Shown: piece by piece, positions 32,719 through 39,974 of the stretch
Layout of the letters: every line of letters starts with the position of its first letter
Numbering within the stretch: position 1 is the first letter of the stretch
Origin: Bacilli bacterium
GTDB taxonomy: Bacteria; Bacillota_I; Bacilli_A; RF39; UBA660
Assembly: GCA_017510225.1 (NCBI GenBank)
Contig: JAFWNS010000013.1
Span: 1 to 39,974 of the forward strand
DNA length: 39,974 nt
Direction of reading: 5' to 3'
Translations under genes and position numbers: made by a program
The notes under the pieces: generated by a model
What the model was told of the DNA's origin: nothing
The model's input: the letters and a program-made list of their open reading frames with translations, nothing else
Databases searched by the model: none

Positions 32719-33176
32719 TACTTATTAATTTTACATTTATATCCAGTTTTTTCTAATTCTTCTTTAGCTTTCTTTGGAGTAGTCATTTTCTTAGAAATAT
32801 CACCATCTAATTTATGAACATCTAATACTGCATATAGTTTTAAATGTTTGTTCTTAACAGATTGTTTACAATCTTTAAAAGCACTCTTATAATCACTCAT
32901 AGTATCTTTTACTAATTTACAAAAATCTTGATTTTCAAACATCTTAATTTGCTCATCAGTATAACTAGATATATCCATATCATAATTAAAATCAATTTTT
33001 CTAACAGATTTACCTTTAAATCCTACATTAAATTCAATATCTACTCCACTTTGAGTTTGAGTACAAACTAATGTTGTTTCATTACTTTTCTTCTTAGCTT
33101 TATCTTTACCATTTCCACATCCTACCATAACAAATGATAAAACAACTACTAATGCAATAATACCATACTTCCTCAT
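32718..33176 (-). CDS. Lipoprotein of unknown function
   Basis: A 152-residue exported lipoprotein: signal peptide MRKYGIIALVVVLSFVMVGC with the lipobox M-V-G-C, then a Lys-rich linker and a compact domain with Cys at TLVCTQ, DFCKL, FKDCKQ and near the end in YKCKI. The four Cys could form two disulfides. It may belong to the YehR/DUF1307-like group with the lipoprotein at 7226-7735; I am unsure. The ATG at 33174-33176 has a perfect AGGAGG, and a separate extended -10 precedes it, so it is not dependent on the alaS operon. Confidence 0.75.
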   Translation of the reverse strand: MRKYGIIALVVVLSFVMVGCGNGKDKAKKKSNETTLVCTQTQSGVDIEFNVGFKGKSVRKIDFNYDMDISSYTDEQIKMFENQDFCKLVKDTMSDYKSAFKDCKQSVKNKHLKLYAVLDVHKLDGDISKKMTTPKKAKEELEKTGYKCKINK

Positions 33177-33196
33177 AATATACCTCCTATAAACAA

Positions 33197-33205
33197 ATTT
33201 TATCA
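33197..33205 (-). promoter_or_regulatory. Extended -10 promoter of the lipoprotein gene
   Basis: TGATAAAAT on the minus strand, 20 bases before the ATG. Confidence 0.5.
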
Positions 33206-33212
33206 TATAATA

Positions 33213-34154
33213 TTATTTTTTCAAGTTAATTATAAATAATTCTATTAAAAACTCAGAATCAATATCAGTAGTTTTAATATTAATATCCATATCAGATAAC
33301 TTTCTAATTAACTCCAACAATTCTTCTTCACTATAATAATTTATTAATTCTCTAGTCTTTTTTATTCTATATTCTTTTTCATCCAATATCTTAGATATCT
33401 CTAAATTATTAAGTTTTCTATTTACTAATATTTTAACTTGATAAATAATTCTAATCTGACTAGCCATTAAACCAATTAAAGATATAGGTTCAACACCATT
33501 TTCCTTCAATTCATTAAACAATAATAATGCATTATATTTATCTTTATTAAATAAATACTTAGTAAATTCAAAAGTCAATTCAGTTATATCTTTACTACTC
33601 TTAATTAATAACTTATCTATATCTTCTTTAGTTATTACTTTATCTGTATCCTTATAACTAATTAATTTTTGACATTCAGTATGAATTCTATCAAAATCCT
33701 CATTACAATAATCATTTATTAATCTTATTACACCACTATCCAACTTATATCCATTTAATTCTTTTTTTATATAATCTATACTATTAGAATTTATTTCTTT
33801 ATAAATCATTTTCTTCTTTAACTCTTTAGTTAATTTTTTAGTATTATTTAACTTATTCGCAGTAATAATAAGTAAATTATTAGAACTAGGATTATCTAAA
33901 TAAGATATTAAGTGATTATAATCATCTTTATTAGATTCTATACTAAAATTATCTATATTATTAATTACAATTACTTTCTTATCATTAAACAATCCATAAG
34001 TATCTAAATCATCTAAAGCACTACTTAATAAAACATCATCTAAATTATAATAGTTAATAACTGCATCATTAAATTTCTCTTTATTAATAATATTTTTAAT
34101 AGTAGCCTTTAATATGATAGAATTAGTATTTTCTATTAAATAATTATTCGCCAT
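33213..34154 (-). CDS. holA: DNA polymerase III delta subunit
   Basis: A 313-residue clamp-loader subunit that opens the sliding clamp during replication. The sequence is AT-driven and divergent but keeps the family layout: N-terminal AAA-like domain (YLIENTNS, then GLFNDKKVIVINNID near 55-70), a middle domain with NLLIITANKL, and the C-terminal collar (FTKYLFNKDKYNALLLFNEL, LIGLMASQIRIIYQVKIL). The start is inside alaS (11-base overlap), so translation is likely coupled. It is the last gene of the T-box operon. Confidence 0.9.
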   Translation of the reverse strand: MANNYLIENTNSIILKATIKNIINKEKFNDAVINYYNLDDVLLSSALDDLDTYGLFNDKKVIVINNIDNFSIESNKDDYNHLISYLDNPSSNNLLIITANKLNNTKKLTKELKKKMIYKEINSNSIDYIKKELNGYKLDSGVIRLINDYCNEDFDRIHTECQKLISYKDTDKVITKEDIDKLLIKSSKDITELTFEFTKYLFNKDKYNALLLFNELKENGVEPISLIGLMASQIRIIYQVKILVNRKLNNLEISKILDEKEYRIKKTRELINYYSEEELLELIRKLSDMDINIKTTDIDSEFLIELFIINLKK

Positions 34155-36837
34155 CTTTTAAAACTTTCTCAATATGATCAAATACTTTATCTAGATTATC
34201 TGCATTCTTACCTCCACCTTGAGCAAAAGTAAGACTACCTCCACCATTTCCTCCTGAAGATATACTTGCATCCTTTACAATTAATCCAGCATTAACAAAA
34301 GAGTTACTTCTAGCAATAAAATTAACATTACCATCATCTTTAACATTAGCAAAGAAAATAAATCCTTCATCCATAGTAGAAATCAAACTATCAGCAATAG
34401 ATTTTAAACTATTAATATCAGTATCATTAGTCTTCATTAATAAACCTTTAATACTACCATAGTCTTTAATATTATTTTTATATATATCTAAATCATCTAA
34501 AGCAGTTTTTTGTTTTAATTCTTTATATCGTTTTTCTAAGTCTTTAACTTCATGATGTATATATTGAAGTTCATTTCTACAATAGATAACATCTTTATAT
34601 GAAATAGGATCATTAGTATCAATATCTACATCAAAATCCAATTCTTTACCCATTTTTTCAGCTTCATCTAATATAGTCTTAGCCTTCATTAATAATCTAA
34701 CTATTTCATCTTTATAAGGTTTAACAATATCAGTTAAAGTAAAAGGAACTTTTTCTCCTGTAGTTGCTTCTATACGATATACATTACTACCTTTAGTTTC
34801 ATATGAGCATATAGCAAATCTTCCAATATCTTTTGTATTAATAGCATGAGTTCCACCACATAATTCAATAGATTTACCTATCTTAACAACTCTAACTAAA
34901 TCAGAATACTTTTCATCAAATAATGCCATTGCTCCCATTTCTTTAGCTTTATCTATAGGTAAAACCTCAGTAGAAACAATTATATGTTGTTTTATCATAT
35001 CATTAACAAAATTTTCTACTTCAATTAATTTATCATCAGACAATTTAGTAGATGAAGTAAAATCAAATCTTAATTTATTCTCATCAACATAACTACCAGA
35101 TTGTTTAATATTTTTAGACACTAATTCTTGTAATGCATATTGAAGCATATGCACACTAGAATGATTATGTTCAGTATCTTTTCTCTTATCTTTATCTAAA
35201 ACTAATTCACATTCATCTCCTATAGAAATAGAACCAGCAAGTAGTTTAACTTTATGTATATGTTGCCCATTAGGAGCCTTAAAAACATCTAATACACGAG
35301 CTTTAAAACTCTTACCTACAATCATACCAGTATCACTAACTTGACCACCAGACTCTGCATAAAAACATGTTCTATCAAGAGCAATATATGTATCATGATC
35401 TATATGGTCAACAATCTCATCTTTAGAAAAGATTGCAGTTACTTTACTCTTTAATCTATAGATACCATATACAAATTCACTAGGAGTTAAGAAAGATAAT
35501 AAAACTTTCTTTTGACTTGCCATAGAAGTAGTATTTTTAACATTCTTTCTAGCTAATTCCTTTTGAGCATTCATATATTTATTAAATTCATCATAAGAAA
35601 CAGAAAAACCTTGTTCTTTTAAATACTCTTCAGTAAGTTCAAATGGAAACCCATAAGTATCATATAATTTAAAAGCATCAGCTCCACTAATAACTCCATC
35701 TTCAGAGTGCTTAACTAATTCCTTTAGTCTTTTTTCTCCAGCTTCTAATGTTTTAAAGAATAATTTTTCTTCTTCCATAACTAAAGTTTCAATATAAGGT
35801 CTCTTATCAATTAAATATGGATAAGCTTCCTTCATAACATCAACTACATCAGAAATTAATTTATACATAAATGGTTCAGTAAAACCAATAACTTTACCAA
35901 AACGAACACTACGACGAAGTAATCTTCTAAGTACATATCCTCTACCATTATTATCAAAAAATTCACCATCAGCTAAAGCAAAAGTAATGGCTCTAACATG
36001 ATCAACTATTACTTTAAATTCTTTTTGTCCAGTATAATCAAATCCAGACAATTCCTCTAAATGTTTGATAATAGGTAAAAACAAATCTGTCTCAAAATTA
36101 CTATCTACATCCTGGAATATACAACAAAATCTTTCAAGACCTGCCCCAGTATCTATATTCTTACTAGGTAATTCTAAATAATTACCTCTATCTACACCAG
36201 CTTTAGCATTATATTGGCTAAATACATTATTCCATATTTCTACATAACGTTCTTGATCTTGATCTTTTTTAAATTTCTCTAAAGCATCAAAATTAGGATC
36301 ATACTTTTCTCCCCTATCAAAGAAAATCTCTGAATCAGGACCACAAGGTCCTTCCCCTATTTCCCAAAAGTTATCCTTAATAGGAAATAAATGAGTAGGA
36401 TCCATACCAACTTCTAACCATTTGTTCTTAGTAACAGTATCTGAAGGATAATAAGTTACATATAATAACTCTTTAGGTATACCAAAATACTCGTTAGATG
36501 TTAATAATTCATAAGCATATTCAATAGCTTCTTCTTTAAAATAATCTCCTATAGAAAAATTCCCCATCATTTCAAAGAATGTTAAATGTCTCTTAGTAAC
36601 ACCAACATTTTCTATATCAGTAGTACGTATACATTTCTGTATATTAACCATTCTTCTATTATTAGGTACTTCTCTACCATCAAAAAATTTTTTTAATGGT
36701 GCTACACCAGCATTAATCCATAATAATGTATCATCATTAACTGGTATTAATGAAGCACTTTCTATTTTTTCATGATTTTTACTTTCAAAAAAATCATACC
36801 AAATCTTTCTAATTTCATCATGAGACTTATATTCCAT
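34144..36837 (-). CDS. alaS: Alanyl-tRNA synthetase
   Basis: An 897-residue class II synthetase. It has the catalytic domain (GDYFKEEAIEYAYELL, later NIDTGAGLER and YVLRRLLRRSVR), the editing domain with HNHSSVHML and CGGTHAINTKDIG as zinc/editing motifs, and the C-Ala domain ending in SSGGNGGGSLTFAQGGGKNADNL. Length is normal (about 875-900). The start is taken at the second ATG (36837): AGGAG directly abuts the first one (36846) and is 9 bases before the second. The gene begins one base after the cmk stop. An alanine-specific T-box stands at the head of the operon. Confidence 0.97.
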   Translation of the reverse strand: MEYKSHDEIRKIWYDFFESKNHEKIESASLIPVNDDTLLWINAGVAPLKKFFDGREVPNNRRMVNIQKCIRTTDIENVGVTKRHLTFFEMMGNFSIGDYFKEEAIEYAYELLTSNEYFGIPKELLYVTYYPSDTVTKNKWLEVGMDPTHLFPIKDNFWEIGEGPCGPDSEIFFDRGEKYDPNFDALEKFKKDQDQERYVEIWNNVFSQYNAKAGVDRGNYLELPSKNIDTGAGLERFCCIFQDVDSNFETDLFLPIIKHLEELSGFDYTGQKEFKVIVDHVRAITFALADGEFFDNNGRGYVLRRLLRRSVRFGKVIGFTEPFMYKLISDVVDVMKEAYPYLIDKRPYIETLVMEEEKLFFKTLEAGEKRLKELVKHSEDGVISGADAFKLYDTYGFPFELTEEYLKEQGFSVSYDEFNKYMNAQKELARKNVKNTTSMASQKKVLLSFLTPSEFVYGIYRLKSKVTAIFSKDEIVDHIDHDTYIALDRTCFYAESGGQVSDTGMIVGKSFKARVLDVFKAPNGQHIHKVKLLAGSISIGDECELVLDKDKRKDTEHNHSSVHMLQYALQELVSKNIKQSGSYVDENKLRFDFTSSTKLSDDKLIEVENFVNDMIKQHIIVSTEVLPIDKAKEMGAMALFDEKYSDLVRVVKIGKSIELCGGTHAINTKDIGRFAICSYETKGSNVYRIEATTGEKVPFTLTDIVKPYKDEIVRLLMKAKTILDEAEKMGKELDFDVDIDTNDPISYKDVIYCRNELQYIHHEVKDLEKRYKELKQKTALDDLDIYKNNIKDYGSIKGLLMKTNDTDINSLKSIADSLISTMDEGFIFFANVKDDGNVNFIARSNSFVNAGLIVKDASISSGGNGGGSLTFAQGGGKNADNLDKVFDHIEKVLKDGE

Positions 36838-36838
36838 A

Positions 36839-37489
36839 TTATTCATCTCCTTTTATATAATTAACTATTTTATCTACTACCTCTTCAATAGTCAAATCAG
36901 TAGTATCAACATATATTTGATCATCTGTACGCATTAAAGCTCCTACTTCTTTATGCATATCATTATAATCTCTAGCTTTAATATTTTCTAATATCTCATC
37001 ATAAGACATATCAATATTATTTTCTTTATTTTGCTTATATCTACGACTGGCTCTCTCTTCAATAGAAGCATCTAAATAAAATTTATAATCCGCATTAGGA
37101 AATACTACAGTAGTAATATCTCTTCCCTCCATAATTACATCTTTACCTTGTGCCATCTTTCTTTGAATATTAACCATGTTTTCTCTTAATTCTACTATAG
37201 AAGAAATCTTAGAAACAATACTAGATACTTCTTTAGTTCTAATTTCTTTAGTTATATTTTCTCCATTTAAATAAATATTGCCATCCTTATCAAAACTAAT
37301 TTCTGAATTCTTAGAAATATCTACTATTTTATCTTTATCAGCAACATTATAATTATTTTTTAAAGCAGCATAAGCAATAGCCCTATAGGTAGCTCCAGTA
37401 TCAATATTAGTTAAATTTAATTTATCTGCAACTAACTTAGTAATAGTACCTTTACCACTACCAGCAGGACCATCTATCGCAATTATCAT
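36839..37489 (-). CDS. cmk: Cytidylate kinase
   Basis: A 216-residue P-loop kinase that phosphorylates CMP and dCMP. The ATP loop is IDGPAGSGKGT (residues 4-14), DTGATYRAIAYAA is the substrate stretch, and MEGRDITTVVFPNADYKFYLDAS and EERASRRYKQ are the later family motifs. It overlaps the upstream kinase gene by 4 bases and lies next to alaS, so expression would follow the T-box. Confidence 0.96.
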   Translation of the reverse strand: MIIAIDGPAGSGKGTITKLVADKLNLTNIDTGATYRAIAYAALKNNYNVADKDKIVDISKNSEISFDKDGNIYLNGENITKEIRTKEVSSIVSKISSIVELRENMVNIQRKMAQGKDVIMEGRDITTVVFPNADYKFYLDASIEERASRRYKQNKENNIDMSYDEILENIKARDYNDMHKEVGALMRTDDQIYVDTTDLTIEEVVDKIVNYIKGDE

Positions 37490-38028
37490 ATAATCTCACC
37501 ATCTTCATCTAATATAGAATCTACTTGTTCTAAAAGTTTTTCTTTAGAAGTATTATAAATAGTATAATCATATTTATCATAAGTATCTAATTCTACTTCT
37601 GTTACGTGCATCTTTTCTTTTTCAGTTAACTGGTTATCATATCCTTCTCTAATAATATGAATAATATTAACATCATCAAATCTATTCTTTAATTCATCAA
37701 ACTCACTGATTAATCTACCATCCGCAATAATAAATACTTGAAAATAATTTTTAAGTATATCAATATCTTCACATAATCTATCTAATAAGAAGAATTTTTT
37801 ACCAAGTTTATTTTGTATAACCTCAATACCCATTTCTTGGAAGAACTCTCTAGGTTTTTCAGATAAATCACCATTCCAACTAAAATAATTTTTCGCATAT
37901 TCATATAAAGGCGAAGTAATATGTAATACACATGCACTCTCCCCTTTAAAATCAAATTTATCCTTCATATATCTTCCAACCAAATCTTTACCAGAACTAG
38001 CCTTTCCTGCCAAAACAAATATCTTCAT
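37486..38028 (-). CDS. P-loop kinase resembling dNMP kinases
   Basis: A 180-residue protein with the P-loop AGKASSGKD (residues 7-15), where the usual Ser/Thr after GK is Asp, as in SGKD-type phage deoxynucleoside monophosphate kinases and some dephospho-CoA kinase relatives. Further features are HITSPLYEYAKNYF, the ADGRLISEFDELK stretch and HIIREGYD. A nucleotide kinase role fits the neighbour cmk, but the substrate is uncertain. It is the first gene after the T-box; its ribosome site AGGAGG is the one that the T-box could mask. Confidence 0.75.
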   Translation of the reverse strand: MKIFVLAGKASSGKDLVGRYMKDKFDFKGESACVLHITSPLYEYAKNYFSWNGDLSEKPREFFQEMGIEVIQNKLGKKFFLLDRLCEDIDILKNYFQVFIIADGRLISEFDELKNRFDDVNIIHIIREGYDNQLTEKEKMHVTEVELDTYDKYDYTIYNTSKEKLLEQVDSILDEDGEII

Positions 38029-38032
38029 AAAA

Positions 38033-38225
38033 TCCTCCTTTTATTCAAATAAAAGACCACTATAGGAGGACAAAGTCCGGTACCATCCTACATTGGTCTT
38101 ACTTTTTATAACGGTATCCCGTAAAGCTCCTAAAGTAGCTTCCAAATATAATAATTAAATCTTTTCACCAAACAGATTCTCTCTAAAAATTATTATTATA
38201 AGTACTCATCTTTAATCACTGCTTT
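38033..38225 (-). promoter_or_regulatory. Alanine-specific T-box riboswitch
   Basis: On the minus strand, Stem I is closed by AAAGC (38221-38225) and GCTTT (38123-38127) and contains the usual AGTGA...GATGAGTA, AGAGAG and GGTGAAAAG elements. The specifier, in GGAAGCTAC, is GCT (38137-38139) for Ala. A small hairpin ACGG-GATA-CCGT (38112-38123) is Stem III. The T-box core is AGGA-TGGTACC-GGAC, loop TTT, GTCC-TCCT (38064-38089); TGGT pairs with an ACCA tRNA end. The 3' strand TCCTCCT (38064-38070) is complementary to AGGAGGA (38033-38039), the ribosome site of the first gene, so charged tRNA-Ala should lead to masking of that site. A weaker terminator is also possible. Confidence 0.85.
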
Positions 38226-38247
38226 ATAAATATAAATATTTATATAT

Positions 38248-38256
38248 ATTTTACCA
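38248..38256 (-). promoter_or_regulatory. Extended -10 promoter of the T-box operon
   Basis: TGGTAAAAT on the minus strand, 22 bases before Stem I. Confidence 0.55.
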
Positions 38257-38286
38257 AATTTAACAACTAAATTCAATAATATATAT

Positions 38287-39447
38287 TTATTCTTTTACTT
38301 CTTTTCCTTTAACTTTATCCATAAAGTTAATCTTTTCATCAACAAACCCAAATACTACTTTAAAACAAGCAATTACTGGAGTCGCAACTATCATACCAAT
38401 AATTCCAAAGAAATGTTCAAATATTAACAATCCTGCCATTATAGTAACTGGATGTAATTTCATAGTATGACCCATAATTAAAGGTTGATAGAAATTATTT
38501 TCTAATACTTGAACTACTAATATAGAAATAATAGTACATATACCAACCATAGGACTAATAGTAAATCCAACTATAACTGCTGGTATCGCTCCTATATATG
38601 GACCAAAATATGGTATAACATCAGTAATTGCACAGAATAATGCAAATACTAAAGGTGCCTTTAAACCTGCTAAAGTAAGTCCAATACTTTGAGTAATAAA
38701 TACAAAGAACATAACAATAAATACACCTTGTACATAACTTCTTAAAGAACTATTAATTCTATTAGTTAATTCAACTGCATTTTTCTTCCATTTATTAGGT
38801 AATATCTTAATAAAACCATTATGTAATTTATCAAAATCATATAACATATAAAAACCAATCATTAAACCTAATATTACAGTAATACCACCATTAATAAATG
38901 ATCTAGCACAATTAATCAAAGTATGTGGCAAATTATTAGTAATACTATGGCCAATCTTTTCTATACCAGAATATGCTTGTTCTTTATATGGAGTTAAATC
39001 AAAATGATAATTATTACTTATATTCGCAATAAAATTATTAATAAATTCTCTAATATCTCTTAAAGTATCAGGTATACCACCAATAAAGTCTTTTATCTGA
39101 CTAGCAAATGTTGGTAGCATTAAATAAATAATTAAAGATATAGTACCAAAGAATACTAAATACACTAATATACAACCTAATAATCTAGGAATCTTCTTAG
39201 TCTGTAACCATTTAACTACCGGATCAAATAACCAAGCAATAATTAATCCAATAAACAATGGCGATAAAACTAATAAGAATTCCCCTAAAATTCTTAATAC
39301 ATGCCATTCTTTAATTAAATATGTAATAAGTAAAACAACACATACAATAGCCATAAAGAAACCTATTCTAAGTATTTTTTTACCAGTAGTTAGCATTTCA
39401 TTTAAACTCTTAACATCAATTTCTTCTTTACTATTCTTCTTTACCAT
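38287..39447 (-). CDS. AI-2E family transporter / PerM-like permease
   Basis: A 386-residue inner-membrane protein of the AI-2E transporter family (UPF0118), with about eight membrane segments. The conserved region is seen as AWLFDPVVKWL near 75, then NSSLRSYVQGVFIVMFFVF and APLVFALFCAITDVIPYFGPYIGAIPA, with YQPLIMG and HPVTIMAGLLIFEHFFGIIGMIVATPV near the end. Relatives include autoinducer-2 exporters and Na+/H+ antiporters, so the substrate is open. The ATG has AGGTGAC at good spacing. No terminator is visible before the T-box operon promoter. Confidence 0.9.
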   Translation of the reverse strand: MVKKNSKEEIDVKSLNEMLTTGKKILRIGFFMAIVCVVLLITYLIKEWHVLRILGEFLLVLSPLFIGLIIAWLFDPVVKWLQTKKIPRLLGCILVYLVFFGTISLIIYLMLPTFASQIKDFIGGIPDTLRDIREFINNFIANISNNYHFDLTPYKEQAYSGIEKIGHSITNNLPHTLINCARSFINGGITVILGLMIGFYMLYDFDKLHNGFIKILPNKWKKNAVELTNRINSSLRSYVQGVFIVMFFVFITQSIGLTLAGLKAPLVFALFCAITDVIPYFGPYIGAIPAVIVGFTISPMVGICTIISILVVQVLENNFYQPLIMGHTMKLHPVTIMAGLLIFEHFFGIIGMIVATPVIACFKVVFGFVDEKINFMDKVKGKEVKE

Positions 39448-39469
39448 AACTAGTCACCTACTTTATATA

Positions 39470-39478
39470 AGTATACCA
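39470..39478 (-). promoter_or_regulatory. Extended -10 promoter of the permease gene
   Basis: TGGTATACT on the minus strand, 22 bases before the ATG. Confidence 0.5.
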
Positions 39479-39508
39479 TAAATACTAGAAATTAACACTA
39501 ATTAATTG

Positions 39509-39514
39509 TATAAT
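39509..39514 (+). promoter_or_regulatory. Candidate -10 box of the yigZ gene
   Basis: TATAAT, with TG directly before it and no spacer base, 17 bases before the ATG. Confidence 0.45.
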
Positions 39515-39531
39515 ATTATTAGGTGATTTAC

Positions 39532-39974
39532 ATGAAAACTATATTAATAGATAGTACAAACGAACTAATTATTAAAAATTCAAAGTTTATTACTGTATTA
39601 AAACAAATAAATGATAATACTGATGTTAATAGTATTATAGATAATATAAAAAAAGAATATCCAAAAGCAACTCATTATTGCTATGGATATATAACTGAAA
39701 ACAAAAAGAAATCTAGTGATGATGGAGAACCAGGTGGAACAGCTGGTACTCCAATATTAAATGTATTAGAAAAAGAAGATATAATAAATATTTTAGTAAT
39801 AGTTATAAGATACTTTGGTGGAATAAAACTAGGTGCTGGTGGTCTAGTAAGAGCTTATTCAAAATCTGTAAAAGAAGCTCTAAGTAATACTAAATTAATA
39901 GAATTAACTACCGGTTATAAAGTAGAAATAATATTCGATTATAATAATAAAAAAGATATAGATTACAAATTAAA
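39532..39974 (+). CDS. yigZ: YigZ/IMPACT family protein, 5' part
   Basis: The first 147 residues of a protein that continues past the window edge. It matches the UPF0029/IMPACT N-terminal domain: NSKFITVLKQI near the start, ATHYCYGYI, then the signature SSDDGEPGGTAGTPIL and VIRYFGGIKLGAGGLVRAYS. Bacterial members have about 200-210 residues, so around 60 are missing. Their role is not settled; relatives interact with translation factors or RNA. The ATG follows AGGTGAT. Confidence 0.9.
   Translation, partial: MKTILIDSTNELIIKNSKFITVLKQINDNTDVNSIIDNIKKEYPKATHYCYGYITENKKKSSDDGEPGGTAGTPILNVLEKEDIINILVIVIRYFGGIKLGAGGLVRAYSKSVKEALSNTKLIELTTGYKVEIIFDYNNKKDIDYKL

Noticed and set aside
38054-38098. 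AAGACCA/TGGTCTT as the T-box terminator
   Set aside because: The helix encloses the T-box core rather than competing with it, and the T-run is only TTTTATTT. I keep it as a secondary possibility, not as the main switch.

Overview
The window looks like chromosome of a very AT-rich, endospore-forming Firmicute with a compact genome, plausibly an uncultured gut lineage such as RF39-like Bacilli or TANB77-like Clostridia; the placement is an inference from gene content and base composition. It carries sporulation and germination genes (spoIVB, spoIIM, a GerA-type receptor subunit), a T-box riboswitch, NusB-XseA-XseB and XerD-DeoB gene orders typical of Firmicutes, and intact long genes (mutS, alaS) in which Trp is TGG and no internal TGA occurs, so the standard bacterial code applies. 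I see no prophage, insertion sequence or CRISPR array.

Layout. 1-1900: tail of an unknown gene, tRNA-Gln(CUG), and a glutamyl-tRNA synthetase. 1946-5800: a MurL/MurD2 pair (alternative route to the D-glutamate of peptidoglycan) followed by two tandem PlsC-type acyltransferases. 5866-9675: alpha/beta hydrolase, DUF1003 membrane protein, lipoprotein, tRNA-Arg(CCG), S51-type peptidase, ComEC-like metallo-beta-lactamase-fold protein and DUF3006 protein. 9668-11460 (minus): a germination receptor A subunit with a severely shortened C-like subunit and no B subunit. 11541-15921: unknown protein, guanine deaminase, prephenate-dehydratase-like protein, PepSY lipoprotein, Cys-rich protein, MscS channel, GpmA. 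15986-18475: unknown gene, queH, murC. 18534-23015: mutS-nusB-xseA-xseB. 23046-27731: two minus-strand genes of unknown role, spoIVB, a small conserved-looking gene, a 29-residue membrane protein, spoIIM, an HTH regulator and an unknown gene. 27746-28128: the only long gene-free stretch, containing an unusually GC-rich structured leader before a DUF1540 gene. 28401-30460 (minus): xerD-deoB. 30549-32705: amidoligase-like gene and rarA. 32718-38225 (minus): an alanine-specific T-box followed by a dNMP-kinase-like gene, cmk, alaS and holA, then a separately promoted lipoprotein. 38287-39974: AI-2E family permease (minus) and the start of a YigZ/IMPACT gene.

How it fits together. Cell-envelope synthesis is represented by murC, murL/murD2 and two acyltransferases; translation by gltX, alaS, queH and two tRNAs; DNA upkeep by mutS, xseAB, rarA, holA and xerD; the spore cycle by gerA, spoIVB and spoIIM. 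Transcription signals are very uniform: most units start at an extended -10 (TGnTATAAT-like) close to the start codon and end at strong hairpins that contain or touch the stop codon.

The most interesting points are the MurL-MurD2 pair, the alanine T-box whose geometry suggests Shine-Dalgarno sequestration, the B-less germination locus, the hairpins overlapping stop codons (a sign of uncoupled transcription and translation), the free-standing amidoligase, and the structured leader at 27973-28120.
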